NCBI GenBank assembly: GCA_046541515.1 | Contig: JBKHDD010000124.1 | Span: forward strand, 1 to 14,192 | Source: CAYFVR01 sp046541515 | Lineage (GTDB): Bacteria > Desulfobacterota > Desulfobacteria > Desulfobacterales > Desulfococcaceae | DNA: 14,192 nucleotides | Reading direction: 5' to 3' | Part shown: positions 1-7,689 of the stretch, piece by piece | Position numbering within the stretch: the stretch's first letter is position 1 | How the letters are laid out: each line of letters starts with the position of its first letter | Translations under genes and position numbers: made by a program | Notes under the pieces: model-generated | Told to the model about the DNA's origin: nothing | The model's input: only the letters and a program-made list of their open reading frames with translations | The model's database searches: none

Positions 1-56
1 GAAGCAATATCGTGGAAGTGCAGAAAGCCCTGGCGACCGGCATTTTTTCCAAATAA
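1..56 (+). CDS. C-terminal fragment of an upstream protein (partial)
   Basis: An open frame enters from the left edge (first full codon at position 3) and ends at a TAA at 54-56. It encodes 17 residues ending in VQKALATGIFSK. The frame has amphipathic, protein-like composition and sits before a 181-bp stretch without a convincing gene, so it is probably the end of a real gene. The fragment is too short to identify a family, and no terminator hairpin is visible just after it. Confidence 0.45.
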   Translation, partial: SNIVEVQKALATGIFSK

Positions 57-237
57 TGGAACCGGAAACGGGCAACCACGAAACGGCGCCTCCCCATTCA
101 ATCGGTCTTTGGCACCCGGCGTGTCGGCCCACGGACGAAATCCGGGAAAACCGCCGCCCCGGACGCGTGGAAGCGAATCCCAAAGGGGAAAGCCCCGCCG
201 TCCGCCCGCCCCAAACGGCTTCGAACCAAACCGGTCG
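57..237. other. Leader / intergenic stretch before the flavoprotein gene
   Basis: This 181-bp stretch contains overlapping open frames, but none has a ribosome-binding site or recognisable protein character. They read as arginine- and proline-rich translations typical of GC-rich non-coding DNA. I see no clear promoter pair, hairpin or repeat. The downstream gene's frame stays open back to a TTG at 109, but homology-like sequence starts only at the ATG at 238. Confidence 0.5.
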
Positions 238-1419
238 ATGAACACGCCGAAGTACGACGCGGCCATCATCGGCGGCGGTCCCGCCGGCGCGGCGGCCGCC
301 ATCACCCTGGCCCGCCGGGGATTGAGCGTCGTGGTTTTGGACCGGGCCGTTTTCCCTCGGGACAAGCTCTGCGGCGGACTGTTGACCCTTCGGAGCCGCC
401 GGATTTTCGACGCCGCGTTCGGCTCGGCGCATTGGGACGACCTGGTGGAAGGGACCGCCCACGGCGCACGGTTTTTCCATGGGACCGAACCGCTGGCATC
501 CGTGGACCACCGACAGCCCCTGGCGCTGGCCAACCGCCGGGACTTCGACGCCGCTCTGCTTCATTTTGCGGAACGAGCGGGCGCGGAATCGAGGCAAGGC
601 GTCCGGGTCCAGCGGGTGGAATTCACGAATTTCACGGCCCTCCGGCTCCGTTTGTCCAACGGCGGGGAAGAAATCACCGCCCGGGCGGTGGTCGGCGCGG
701 ACGGCGTCTCCAGCGCCGCGGCCCGCTCGCTGTTCGGCCGCGCCTTTCGCCGCCGGGACCTTGCCCTGGCCGTGGAGATGGAAGTCCCGCTGGATTGGCC
801 CTCGCCCCGGAACCAAGCCATTCGTCGACCGGCGATCCATTTTGGCGTGGCGAGCCGGGGATACGGCTGGCGGTTTCCCAAGCGGAACGGGACCACGGTG
901 GGCGTCGGCGGGCTCTGGCGAAAAAATCCGGAAATGGCCGGTCAATTCCGCCAATTTCTCCGGGAATGGTACGGCGAGGTTCCGCCGTTTCCCATCCAGG
1001 GCCACTTCCTGCCCGCCGGCAACTTCCGCCTTCGGCCCGGCCGAGGTCCGATCCTGCTTGCGGGGGACGCGGCGGGGCTGGTGGACCCCATCACCGGCGA
1101 AGGCATCGCCCTGGCCATGGAAAGCGGCGCGATGGCGGGCCGGGCGGCGGCCGACGCTCTGGCGGCGGGAAAACCGCACACGGCCCTGGCCCGCTACCGC
1201 CCGGAATACCGAACCATCGCCCAAAGCCTATTGGCCGCCCGCATCCTAACGTTTTTGGCGCGGCCGGAGTGGGGCCAAGCCCTCCTTTTCGAGAAACTAA
1301 AGGGGCCCAGCGGAGAATGGCTGGTTCATCGGTTCATGGATTTGATGGCGGGCGAGATGGGATATGGACGGTTTGCCGGGATTCTGGCGCGACGGAAGCT
1401 GCTGAAAAAGGGGAAGTAA
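238..1419 (+). CDS. Geranylgeranyl reductase family FAD-dependent oxidoreductase
   Basis: A 393-residue flavoprotein of the geranylgeranyl reductase / NAD(P)-FAD oxidoreductase family. Members reduce isoprenoid double bonds (archaeal-type lipids, quinone side chains, chlorophyll) or act as related monooxygenases. The N-terminus carries the dinucleotide-binding motif GGGPAGAAAA (residues 12-21) and an acidic residue ending the second strand (D35). The family element CGG follows at 45-47, then GADGVSS. The second FAD motif, LLAGDAAGLVDPITGEG, starts near residue 273. The ATG at 238 is chosen because it places the Rossmann motif about 10 residues from the start. An in-frame extension to a TTG at 109 adds only low-complexity R/P-rich sequence. 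The ribosome-binding site is weak. The gene stands alone and converges on the HAD gene. The actual substrate cannot be told from sequence. Confidence 0.88.
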   Translation: MNTPKYDAAIIGGGPAGAAAAITLARRGLSVVVLDRAVFPRDKLCGGLLTLRSRRIFDAAFGSAHWDDLVEGTAHGARFFHGTEPLASVDHRQPLALANRRDFDAALLHFAERAGAESRQGVRVQRVEFTNFTALRLRLSNGGEEITARAVVGADGVSSAAARSLFGRAFRRRDLALAVEMEVPLDWPSPRNQAIRRPAIHFGVASRGYGWRFPKRNGTTVGVGGLWRKNPEMAGQFRQFLREWYGEVPPFPIQGHFLPAGNFRLRPGRGPILLAGDAAGLVDPITGEGIALAMESGAMAGRAAADALAAGKPHTALARYRPEYRTIAQSLLAARILTFLARPEWGQALLFEKLKGPSGEWLVHRFMDLMAGEMGYGRFAGILARRKLLKKGK

Positions 1420-1477
1420 AAAAAGGATTCCAGCCAACCCCCGGCGATCTGGGCCGGCAAACCTTTGCCCCGAATCG

Positions 1478-1498
1478 GATGGCGACGGCTCCGCCATC
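1478..1498. other. 7-bp perfect inverted repeat between convergent genes
   Basis: GATGGCG (1478-1484) and CGCCATC (1492-1498) form a perfect 7-bp stem with a 7-nt loop. It lies in the 132-bp space between the convergent flavoprotein and HAD genes, which fits a role in transcription ending. However, no T-tract follows on either strand, so it is not a canonical intrinsic terminator. The rest of 1420-1551 holds no gene. Confidence 0.3.
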
Positions 1499-1551
1499 TC
1501 CCCCCTGCCCGCCCATCGCCGCGGGCATGGGCGTCGGCCCGCCTCGCGGCC

Positions 1552-2394
1552 TCATCCCTGATAGGTCTGCGCTCGCAGCGAAACCCGGTTGGCCAGGCTT
1601 TGCAGCGCCATCATCAGGGAGGTGGTCAAGGCCGATTTTTCGCCGTAGTCGGCCGGGACCAGGTTGGACACCCGGCCGTCTTCGATGAATCCCCAGGCGC
1701 GGCCCCATTTTTCACGGTTTTCCTGGTCGAACACGCCGATGGCCACGCCGCCGGCCTTTTTCACCAGGGAAAAGCAGGGAATGTCGGTAAACCCGTCCCC
1801 CACCACGATCATCTGATCCAGCGGCACCCGAATGTCCCGCGGCTGGAATTTCCGGTTCACCTCGAAGGGCCGTCCCCGCCCCCGCTTTCCGAAAATCCCC
1901 TTCTGAATCTGAAAAATGTACCGGGTCTTGTCGGTAAAGCTGACGATTTTCTTGGGAAAGGCGATGGCTCCCGATTCATCGTAGTGGAAATCCGACGCCC
2001 AGATATCGCTGAATTCCCGGGCGATCCGGGTTTGTCGCAACGCCTCGCCGATGCCGCTGCTGATCAGGTAAAACTCCACCACCAGCCGGGGGTTGAGTTC
2101 CCGGGCATAGTCGCGCAGCCGGTCAAAAATGGTTTCCACGTCGGGATGGAGGGCCATTCGGCGGCCCCATTCCTCGAAACTCGATTGGGTAAACGGACGC
2201 GGGCCGTTTCGGGACACCTCGATCATTTTGTACAGATAGGCCGGGACCGGGTCCCAGTCGTCGTCCAGCAACGGCTGCACTTCGTCCCGCCAGAAATCCG
2301 GCACCGCCACGCCCATCCGATCCAGATAGCCCGACGTGCTGTCCGGGGCCAGCGTGTCGTCAAAATCAAAAATAACCGCGATGATTTCCTGCAT
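1552..2394 (-). CDS. HAD superfamily phosphatase
   Basis: A 280-residue haloacid-dehalogenase-type hydrolase, most likely a small-molecule phosphatase. Motif I is DFDDT at residues 10-14 (nucleophile D10, acid/base D12). Motif II is the serine pair at 112-113 after a hydrophobic strand. A lysine near 149-156 can serve as motif III, and motif IV is VVGDGFTD at 197-204. A cap insertion lies between motifs I and II, as in phosphoserine-phosphatase-like members. The start at 2394 is chosen over an upstream in-frame ATG at 2439 because GGAGG (2403-2407) sits 8 nt before it and because the longer form only adds a Phe-rich stretch. It is the last gene of the minus-strand block, 128 bp after the lipid kinase. 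The substrate is unknown. Confidence 0.85.
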   Translation of the reverse strand: MQEIIAVIFDFDDTLAPDSTSGYLDRMGVAVPDFWRDEVQPLLDDDWDPVPAYLYKMIEVSRNGPRPFTQSSFEEWGRRMALHPDVETIFDRLRDYARELNPRLVVEFYLISSGIGEALRQTRIAREFSDIWASDFHYDESGAIAFPKKIVSFTDKTRYIFQIQKGIFGKRGRGRPFEVNRKFQPRDIRVPLDQMIVVGDGFTDIPCFSLVKKAGGVAIGVFDQENREKWGRAWGFIEDGRVSNLVPADYGEKSALTTSLMMALQSLANRVSLRAQTYQG

Positions 2395-2440
2395 GGCGGG
2401 GACCTCCGGCAAGGGCGAAAAGAAGAAGAAACGGTTCAAG

Positions 2441-2460
2441 GGATCGGAACGGATCGGAAC
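2441..2460. repeat. Perfect tandem 10-bp direct repeat
   Basis: GGATCGGAAC occurs twice back to back in the 128-bp gap between the lipid kinase stop and the HAD start. It lies 47-66 bp upstream of the HAD start codon. It could be a binding site for a regulator or a short replication-slippage duplication. No convincing -35/-10 pair surrounds it. Confidence 0.5.
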
Positions 2461-2522
2461 GTTGGGCCGAAAACCGGAAGAAAAGATGACGCGCCCAAGC
2501 GAGACGCGAGAACGGAAACCGG

Positions 2523-3476
2523 TTAGCCTACATCCGCCGCCGCGGGCGGCTTCCGGGCGGCGGGAGGGATCAGCGCCCGAAGCAGACCCGGCCGCACCCG
2601 AAATTCCAGGGGCGGCTTCATTCGGATCAGTTCGCCGTCCAGCAACACCTTCAGCTTTTTCTTCCGGCTGTCGATGGTCATGGACCGGGTTTGAATCCGC
2701 TCGAGTTCCGGGACCTCTTTCAAGCGGCGCTTTAGCAGGGTCCGGAACGCCATGAGAAACAGCGTCGCGGGCGGCACCCGTTGGGCGTAGAACACGCTGA
2801 GTTGTCCGTCATTCAAGGATTTGCGCTGAATAAAGGCGAAAGGGGCCGTTTCGTAGGTGTTGTTTCCCACGAAGACGAAGGGCGCCCGGATAAATTCGGC
2901 CCGCTCCCGGGAGTGAAGATGGCCTTCCAGCAACGGGGGGTTCCAAATCGCCTCCAGCAGGGCGTAGGTGACCGCGATGGCCTTGCCGATCCCCCATTCC
3001 TCCCGGTACCGTTCCCGCCGCTCCACCGCATGGGGATGAATGCCCAAGGCGGCGTTGTGGAGAAAAAACCGGCCGTTGACCTCCGACAGATCCACGGGGC
3101 GGATCATGCCCTCCGCCAAGGCTTCCACCGCCGTTTCCATGGGCTCGGGAACGCCCATGTCCTTGGCGACGTAATTGAAGGTGCCTCCGGGCAACACCCC
3201 GAGGGCGACGTCGGCGCCGGCCAGCAGATTGGCCACCGCGTTGGTGGTGCCGTCCCCGCCGGCCACCAGGACGAGGTCCGCGCCGTTTTGAATGGCCCGG
3301 CGAACTTCCGGGGCAATCCGATCCGGCGAAAGCCATAAAACCTCGATTCCAGGAAAATGGGCCCGGAGAATATCGCCCAGGCGGTTTTCGGCCTCGGAAT
3401 TGTTTTGAAAAAAACCGGCGGCGGCATTGACTGTTGCCACCACTCGCTTGCCGCGCCATCGAGATGCTTCCGACAT
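2523..3476 (-). CDS. Diacylglycerol kinase family (YegS/DgkB-type) lipid kinase
   Basis: A 317-residue lipid kinase of the DAGK catalytic family, expected to phosphorylate diacylglycerol or a related lipid at the membrane face using ATP. The family's nucleotide-binding loop GGDGTTN is at residues 73-79, inside VLVAGGDGTTNAV. The second conserved block LPGGTFNYVAKDMGVP spans 95-110. The length matches bacterial YegS/DgkB proteins of about 300 residues. The start at 3476 is supported by GGAG about 8-10 nt upstream. The frame is open much further upstream, but that part runs antiparallel in phase through dtd and has no family similarity. It is 29 bp downstream of dtd and likely co-transcribed with it. 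The substrate lipid cannot be told from sequence. Confidence 0.9.
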   Translation of the reverse strand: MSEASRWRGKRVVATVNAAAGFFQNNSEAENRLGDILRAHFPGIEVLWLSPDRIAPEVRRAIQNGADLVLVAGGDGTTNAVANLLAGADVALGVLPGGTFNYVAKDMGVPEPMETAVEALAEGMIRPVDLSEVNGRFFLHNAALGIHPHAVERRERYREEWGIGKAIAVTYALLEAIWNPPLLEGHLHSRERAEFIRAPFVFVGNNTYETAPFAFIQRKSLNDGQLSVFYAQRVPPATLFLMAFRTLLKRRLKEVPELERIQTRSMTIDSRKKKLKVLLDGELIRMKPPLEFRVRPGLLRALIPPAARKPPAAADVG

Positions 3477-3505
3477 GAAGGGGTCTCCGCCGGCGAGGCC
3501 GGCCG

Positions 3506-3946
3506 TTAGCGGCTTTCCAGCAACAAGGTTACGGGACCGTGGTTGACCAGGGAAACATCCATCATGGCCCGAAACCGGCCGGTTTCCACCGGCAGACCAT
3601 GGGTCCGGGCCTTGTCGACGAAATATTCGTAGAGCGACTCCGCTTTTTCCGGCGGGGCGGCGTTCGCGAAAGAGGGCCGCCGACCTTTGCGGCAATCCCC
3701 CAGCAGGGTGAACTGGCTGACCACCAGCAACGAGCCGCCGGCGTCCAAGACGGAGCGGTTCATCTTTCCCTGGTCGTCCTCGAAAATCCGGAGATGGACC
3801 ACCTTTTCCACCAGAAAGTCGGCGTCGCTTTCGGCGTCGCCGTCGGCCACGCCCAGCAGCACCATCAGGCCGGGGCCGATTTCCCCCACCGTCTCCCCGT
3901 CCACCGTCACCGAACTCTCTCGCACCCGCTGCACCACCGCTCGCAT
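3506..3946 (-). CDS. dtd: D-aminoacyl-tRNA deacylase (D-tyrosyl-tRNA deacylase)
   Basis: A 146-residue D-aminoacyl-tRNA deacylase that hydrolyses D-amino acids (and glycine mischarged on tRNA-Ala) from tRNA in the cytoplasm. The two signature motifs are both present: SQFTL at residues 77-81 and NHGPVT at 135-140 (the NXGPVT cross-subunit motif). It begins with the typical MRAVVQRV and has the standard family length of about 145 residues. The start at 3946 is chosen over an open extension to 4015 because of the conserved N-terminus and an upstream GAGAGGA ribosome-binding site. It precedes the lipid kinase by 29 bp and follows the M18 peptidase after a 190-bp gap, so it may start its own transcription unit. 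Confidence 0.96.
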   Translation of the reverse strand: MRAVVQRVRESSVTVDGETVGEIGPGLMVLLGVADGDAESDADFLVEKVVHLRIFEDDQGKMNRSVLDAGGSLLVVSQFTLLGDCRKGRRPSFANAAPPEKAESLYEYFVDKARTHGLPVETGRFRAMMDVSLVNHGPVTLLLESR

Positions 3947-4136
3947 GAAACCGATTTCCTCTCGTCTGGCCGATTCGACCCGCCCAAAGGCAACGCCGTT
4001 CACGTTGGATTCCAATCCAAATGGGCGACCGTGCTCGATTTTTCAAGGGCGCATGGGATACGCCCCCGCAAAATTGGTCCTAAATGAACCGTGTTGCGCC
4101 CCGAGACGGAACTCCAAACCGGCGTGAAAACGAAAT
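3947..4136. other. Intergenic region between apeB and dtd with two inverted repeats
   Basis: This 190-bp non-coding stretch contains two short dyads. TTGGATT-CC-AATCCAA (4005-4020) is a perfect 7-bp inverted repeat with a 2-nt spacer. GGGCGCAT-GGG-ATACGCCC (4047-4065) pairs at 7 of 8 positions. Neither is followed by a T-tract on either strand, so they look more like operator or structural elements than terminators. A minus-strand TTGAAA lies beside the second dyad, but I find no matching -10. The dtd transcript may start here. Confidence 0.4.
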
Positions 4137-5462
4137 CTACGCCTTTTCGCCCTCTCCGGAACTTGTGCCCGCGGCGCCGAAAAACGGCCGCAGCGCGCGG
4201 TACAGGTAGTGGGTGTCCCGGCTGCCGCCGGTCTCCCGGATGGAATGCATGGCCCAGATGGGCACGCCCACGTCCGCGGTGGCCACGCCGATGCGCGCCT
4301 CGGTCAGCGGACCGATGGTGCTGCCGCAGGCCAGATCGCTTCGCATCACGAATTCCTGAACGGGCACTTCCGCCGTTTGGCACAGGCCGCGGAACCGGGC
4401 GGCGGTTTCGCTATTGGAAGCGTACCGATGGCTGGCGTTGACCTTGATGACCGGCCCGCCGTTGAGAAACGGCTGATGTTCCGGGTCCGACTTCCCGGCA
4501 TGATTGGGATGGACCCCGTGGGCGTCGTCGGCGGAGATCAATTGGGACCGCGCCACCGTGCGCGCCAGGGATTCCGGATCGGGGCACAGCCGGTTCAGCA
4601 CCGCATGGAGAAACGGCCCCGCGGCGCCGCCGCCGGCGTTGCTGCCCACTTCCTCGTGGTCGTTCAGAATCAACAGACAGGGCGATTCCGGGTCCGCCTC
4701 CGCCATGGCTTGCAGGCCCGCGTAGCAGCTCATGAGGTTGTCCAGCCGGCCGCCGGCGATGAACTCCCGCTTCAATCCGACGAAATTCGGGGGCTGGGCG
4801 TCGTAGAGGCACATTTCAAAATCCAGGACGGCCGCCACCTCGGTATCCGGCTCCTCGGCCCGAAGGCGGCGAAGCAGGATTTCCCGAAAATCGGGCGTTT
4901 CCTCCTCGTCCCCCGCCAGCCCGACGATGGGGGGCAGATCGTCCTGGGCGTTGATGGGCCGCCCCTTGTTGGCCTCCCGGTCAAAGTGGATGGCCAGACT
5001 GGGAATCATCGCCACCGGGCTTCGGAAATCGATCAGCCGACTGACGATCTGGCCCGAGCCGGTGCGGCCGGCGACCCGGCCGGCCATGGAAAGGTCCCGG
5101 TCGAACCAGGGATGGAGCAACGGCCCGCCGTAAACCTCCACGCCGAGCTGCACCGCGCCGTGGCGAACGAATCGCGGCCGGGGCTTCAGCCGCAGGCCGG
5201 GGCTGTCGGTGTGGGCCCCGACCATGTGGAATCCGGTTTCCGCCAGGGGCCGAAAACCCGACGTGAAGGCCAGCAGCGCGGAACCATTCCGCGTCAGAAC
5301 GTACCGGCCGCCCGGGGCGATCTCCCACGCGTCGGCTTCCGCCAGCGGTTGAAAACCGGCCTCGGTCAGCAAGGCCAGCCCGTTGGCCGCGGCGTGAAAA
5401 GGGGTGGGCGAAGCGGCAAGAAAATCGAGCAGTCCCTGGTTGAAGGCGTCCAATGGCTTCAT
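4137..5462 (-). CDS. apeB: M18 family aminopeptidase (probable aspartyl aminopeptidase)
   Basis: A 441-residue cytosolic zinc aminopeptidase of family M18, which removes N-terminal (often acidic) residues from peptides. It starts with the family-typical LLDFLAASPTPFHA (11-24). It carries the metal and catalytic motifs AHTDSPGLRLK (H84, D86), GGRLDN (D241), NDHEEVGS (H269-E270-E271), SADDAHGVHPN (312-320) and AMHSIRE (H406). The length matches bacterial M18 proteins of about 430 residues. The start at 5462 overlaps the stop of the upstream EEP gene in an ATGA and has GGAG about 10 nt upstream, which suggests translational coupling. The longer open frame upstream is the EEP gene read in another phase. 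Substrate preference is inferred from the family. Confidence 0.94.
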   Translation of the reverse strand: MKPLDAFNQGLLDFLAASPTPFHAAANGLALLTEAGFQPLAEADAWEIAPGGRYVLTRNGSALLAFTSGFRPLAETGFHMVGAHTDSPGLRLKPRPRFVRHGAVQLGVEVYGGPLLHPWFDRDLSMAGRVAGRTGSGQIVSRLIDFRSPVAMIPSLAIHFDREANKGRPINAQDDLPPIVGLAGDEEETPDFREILLRRLRAEEPDTEVAAVLDFEMCLYDAQPPNFVGLKREFIAGGRLDNLMSCYAGLQAMAEADPESPCLLILNDHEEVGSNAGGGAAGPFLHAVLNRLCPDPESLARTVARSQLISADDAHGVHPNHAGKSDPEHQPFLNGGPVIKVNASHRYASNSETAARFRGLCQTAEVPVQEFVMRSDLACGSTIGPLTEARIGVATADVGVPIWAMHSIRETGGSRDTHYLYRALRPFFGAAGTSSGEGEKA

Positions 5463-6295
5463 GAAGGCATATCTCCGGAAGGCGGCGGGGCGGTCGGGCA
5501 TCCGTTGCAGGTAAAATCCCAGACCAGCGGGGCATGGTCGGAAAGGCGGACCGGCGGAATCTGAAAATTTCGGGTCGCCAGTTCGGGATCGTGGAAAATG
5601 TAATCGAGCTGAATGCGGGGGGCGCGGCTGGGATAGGACGGATCGCCGTTGGCGTTGGCGGATTGCAGCCCGGTGGCCGCCAGAAACAGGGCCAGCTCCC
5701 GATCGCCCCAAAAGGCGTTGAAATCCCCCGCCAGGACGACCGGCTTCCGCGCGCACTTTACGAAATCGTACAGTTCCTGAAGCTGATGGTGGCGAATCCG
5801 GAACTTAAGACTGAGGTGAACCAGAAACACGGTGAAATCGGCCATCTCCACTTCCAGCACCAGTCGTTTCATCCCCAGGCTGAAATAGTGCAGCCGCCGA
5901 CGGACCACCGGCCGGTTCACCAGAAGGGCGTTCCCCTGCTTGTTCAGCACCGGCACGTGCCGGGCCACCGAGGCGGAGCCGTACTTGGATTCGTAAATGG
6001 GCCGATGATCCAGCGCCCTTGCGATCAGCTCGGCCTGGTTGGATTTGCCGGAACGGAAGGAGCCCGCGTCCACCTCCACCAACCCCACGATGTCCGGCCC
6101 CAGGGACCGAAGGAACTGCAAAATCCGGTCGAAATTTCTGGCCGTGGACTTGACGTGCCCCGCGTAGGGAAACGGAAAATGGAGATCGCGCCCCACCCCG
6201 GACCCGTATGCGATGTTGAACAGCACAAAGCGCAGGGGGCGCGGTTGAGCGGTCCGGTCTTCCGAATCCTTTCTCCGGTCGCGTGAAGCGTTCAC
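5459..6295 (-). CDS. Endonuclease/exonuclease/phosphatase (EEP) family protein
   Basis: A 278-residue member of the EEP metal-dependent phosphodiesterase/phosphatase fold (DNase I, exonuclease III, sphingomyelinase and inositol phosphatase relatives). The ordered motifs are FNIAYG (26-31), GLVEVD with the metal-binding glutamate E74, FLVHLS (H160), LAGDFN (D191, N193), QLDYIF (229-234) and LSDHAPL (D253, H254). No signal peptide or membrane segment is seen, so it is probably cytoplasmic. The start is a GTG at 6295 that overlaps the stop of the M20 peptidase as GTGA, with GGAG about 10 nt upstream. Its stop overlaps the aminopeptidase start as ATGA, so it sits translationally coupled between two peptidase genes. 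Nucleic acid, phospholipid or another phosphodiester could be the substrate. Confidence 0.87.
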   Translation of the reverse strand: MNASRDRRKDSEDRTAQPRPLRFVLFNIAYGSGVGRDLHFPFPYAGHVKSTARNFDRILQFLRSLGPDIVGLVEVDAGSFRSGKSNQAELIARALDHRPIYESKYGSASVARHVPVLNKQGNALLVNRPVVRRRLHYFSLGMKRLVLEVEMADFTVFLVHLSLKFRIRHHQLQELYDFVKCARKPVVLAGDFNAFWGDRELALFLAATGLQSANANGDPSYPSRAPRIQLDYIFHDPELATRNFQIPPVRLSDHAPLVWDFTCNGCPTAPPPSGDMPS

Positions 6296-7416
6296 CCCTT
6301 GGCTTCTCCGTCCCGAAAGGCCGCCACCCGATCAAAAAAATCATCCAGCCGCCGGTACAGGGTCTCCAGGCTGGCCAGATCGATGTGCTCGTCGGGGGCG
6401 TGAAAACTGCGGTCTCCGTCCACGCCCCACACCACGCCGGGAATGCCGTGGTCGGAAAGATACCGGGCGTCGCTGGCCCCGTGCTCCACTCCGAGTTCGG
6501 AATCCGGCGACGCCTGGCGCAGCAGATCCAGGTAGGGCGTTTCCCCGGCGTAAAACATGGGGGATTTGGAAATCAGGGTCAACTCGCCGGCGATGGCCGC
6601 CTGCATTTCCCTGTGCAGCGCCGGCATGTCGTCCTTTTCCGTAAACCGGATGTCCAGCTCGGCCACCGCCTTGTCCGGCACCTGATTGATGGACTGGCCG
6701 GCCCGGATGGCGCCGAGGTTCAAGGTGCGGTGCCAGTGATCCTCGGGGTCGTAGCCGAATGCGGAGGGATGAAAAAACGCCTGGATTTTCCGGTAGTCGT
6801 CCATCAGCCGTTCCACGGCGTTCACGCCCAGCCAGGGGGTGGAGCCGTGGGCGGTGCGTCCCTTGCTGGTCAGCCGCAGCCGGTATATCCCCTTTTCCTT
6901 GGCCACGATGTTCCGCACGTCGCCGCCGTCCAGGGCCAGCCCGAAACCGGCCTTGAATTGCTTCAGCGCGGGCCGCACGCCGTTGGCCCCGCCGACCTCC
7001 TCGTCGCCGGTGATCAGGACGCCGAAGGGCATGTCCGACTGATCCCGCCCCTGGGACCGCAATTTTTCCAGCCGATTCTTAAAAAGCACCAGCGAAAGCG
7101 CCACCGCGTATTTGTCGTCCAGACTTCCCCGGCCGAAAAGCTTTCCGTCCCGCTCCACGGGGGTGAACAATTCTTCGGGGGCGTCCACCACGTCCACATG
7201 GCTCATCAGCACCACCGGGGTGGACGTTTCCGCGGGCAACGCCATGGCCGAAGGAACCCCCGCGTGTTCCATCCGCCGAACGCTCGCGCCCGCGGCCTCC
7301 AGATATTCCACCACCCGGTCCACGCACCGGGCGATCTCCTCCGGCCGCGAATGCATGGAGGGAATCCGGACAAGCTCCTTGGTCAGCTCCACCACTTCCC
7401 GCATATTGGTTTCCAT
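6292..7416 (-). CDS. M20 family metallopeptidase (dipeptidase / ArgE-DapE type)
   Basis: A 374-residue di-zinc peptidase or amidohydrolase of family M20, which cleaves dipeptides or N-acyl amino acids in the cytoplasm. Visible motifs are MSHVDVVDA (H73, D75), GRGSLDDK (96-102, bridging aspartate), ITGDEEVGGANG (catalytic E139, metal E140) and the C-terminal SFHAPDEH (H339). The dimerisation-domain motif AHGSTPWLGVNA lies near 189-200. It is the first gene of a tightly overlapping trio with the EEP and M18 genes. The start is uncertain by 12 bp: AAGGA directly abuts the ATG at 7416, whereas a second in-frame ATG at 7404 has a better-spaced GGAAA. The exact substrate is not determinable. Confidence 0.93.
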   Translation of the reverse strand: METNMREVVELTKELVRIPSMHSRPEEIARCVDRVVEYLEAAGASVRRMEHAGVPSAMALPAETSTPVVLMSHVDVVDAPEELFTPVERDGKLFGRGSLDDKYAVALSLVLFKNRLEKLRSQGRDQSDMPFGVLITGDEEVGGANGVRPALKQFKAGFGLALDGGDVRNIVAKEKGIYRLRLTSKGRTAHGSTPWLGVNAVERLMDDYRKIQAFFHPSAFGYDPEDHWHRTLNLGAIRAGQSINQVPDKAVAELDIRFTEKDDMPALHREMQAAIAGELTLISKSPMFYAGETPYLDLLRQASPDSELGVEHGASDARYLSDHGIPGVVWGVDGDRSFHAPDEHIDLASLETLYRRLDDFFDRVAAFRDGEAKG

Positions 7417-7444
7417 TCCTTGTCAAAACGTTCACATCCTGCAT

Positions 7445-7473
7445 CTTTTAGGGGATGCCGCCTCCAGGGTCAA
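7445..7473 (-). promoter_or_regulatory. Sigma-70-type promoter for the peptidase operon
   Basis: Read on the minus strand, TTGACC (7468-7473) is separated by exactly 17 bp from TAAAAG (7445-7450). That matches the -35 consensus at 5 of 6 positions and the -10 at 4 of 6. Transcription would begin around 7438, leaving a leader of about 20 nt before the M20 start. Confidence 0.5.
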
Positions 7474-7615
7474 GGCCGGAGATGGCGAGGAACGCCATGG
7501 AGGCGGTCGCCGAACCCGCCGAAAATCTCCGGTTTCCCCTTCCCCCGCCGACCCGTGTCCAAGGTTTCGGCCCCGGCGGAACCGGAGAGAAATAAAAGGC
7601 CGGCGGTCGGAGAAT

Positions 7616-7644
7616 TTGACACGGCCGCTTCAAGACCCCATGTT
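7616..7644 (+). promoter_or_regulatory. Possible weak promoter for the repeat protein
   Basis: A perfect -35 hexamer TTGACA (7616-7621) is followed after 17 bp by CATGTT (7639-7644), which matches the -10 consensus at only 3 of 6 positions. The orientation and placement fit the downstream gene. The poor -10 means it could need an activator or be a chance match. Confidence 0.3.
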
Positions 7645-7662
7645 CACAACGGTTTCTTGATC

Positions 7663-7689
7663 ATTTTCGAAGGAAAATTTCCAATTTTC
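7663..7689 (+). promoter_or_regulatory. Overlapping alternative hairpins before the repeat-protein start
   Basis: ATTTTC (7663-7668), GAAAATT (7673-7679) and AATTTTC (7683-7689) are arranged so that the middle segment can pair with either flank. The pairings are 6 bp with a 4-nt loop, or 7 bp with a 3-nt loop. The element is AT-rich in GC-rich surroundings and ends about 12-45 nt before every candidate start of the next gene. It could be an operator dyad or an RNA switch. No protein or ligand can be assigned. Confidence 0.35.

Noticed and set aside
109..237. TTG-initiated extension of the flavoprotein
   Set aside because: It adds 43 Arg/Pro-rich residues before the FAD-binding motif, which in this family lies close to the N-terminus.
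1465..2526. Long plus-strand open frame (353 codons) opposite the HAD gene
   Set aside because: It is the antisense of a clear HAD phosphatase, with His/Arg/Gly-rich composition and no domain motif. Antisense frames stay open in GC-rich DNA. The same applies to long frames at 4209-5564, 6283-7737, 10861-12207 and 12199-13476 (minus).
3477..4046. 190-residue N-terminal extension of the lipid kinase
   Set aside because: The frame is open but runs through dtd in another phase and has no family similarity. The ATG at 3476 has a good ribosome-binding site and the correct family length.
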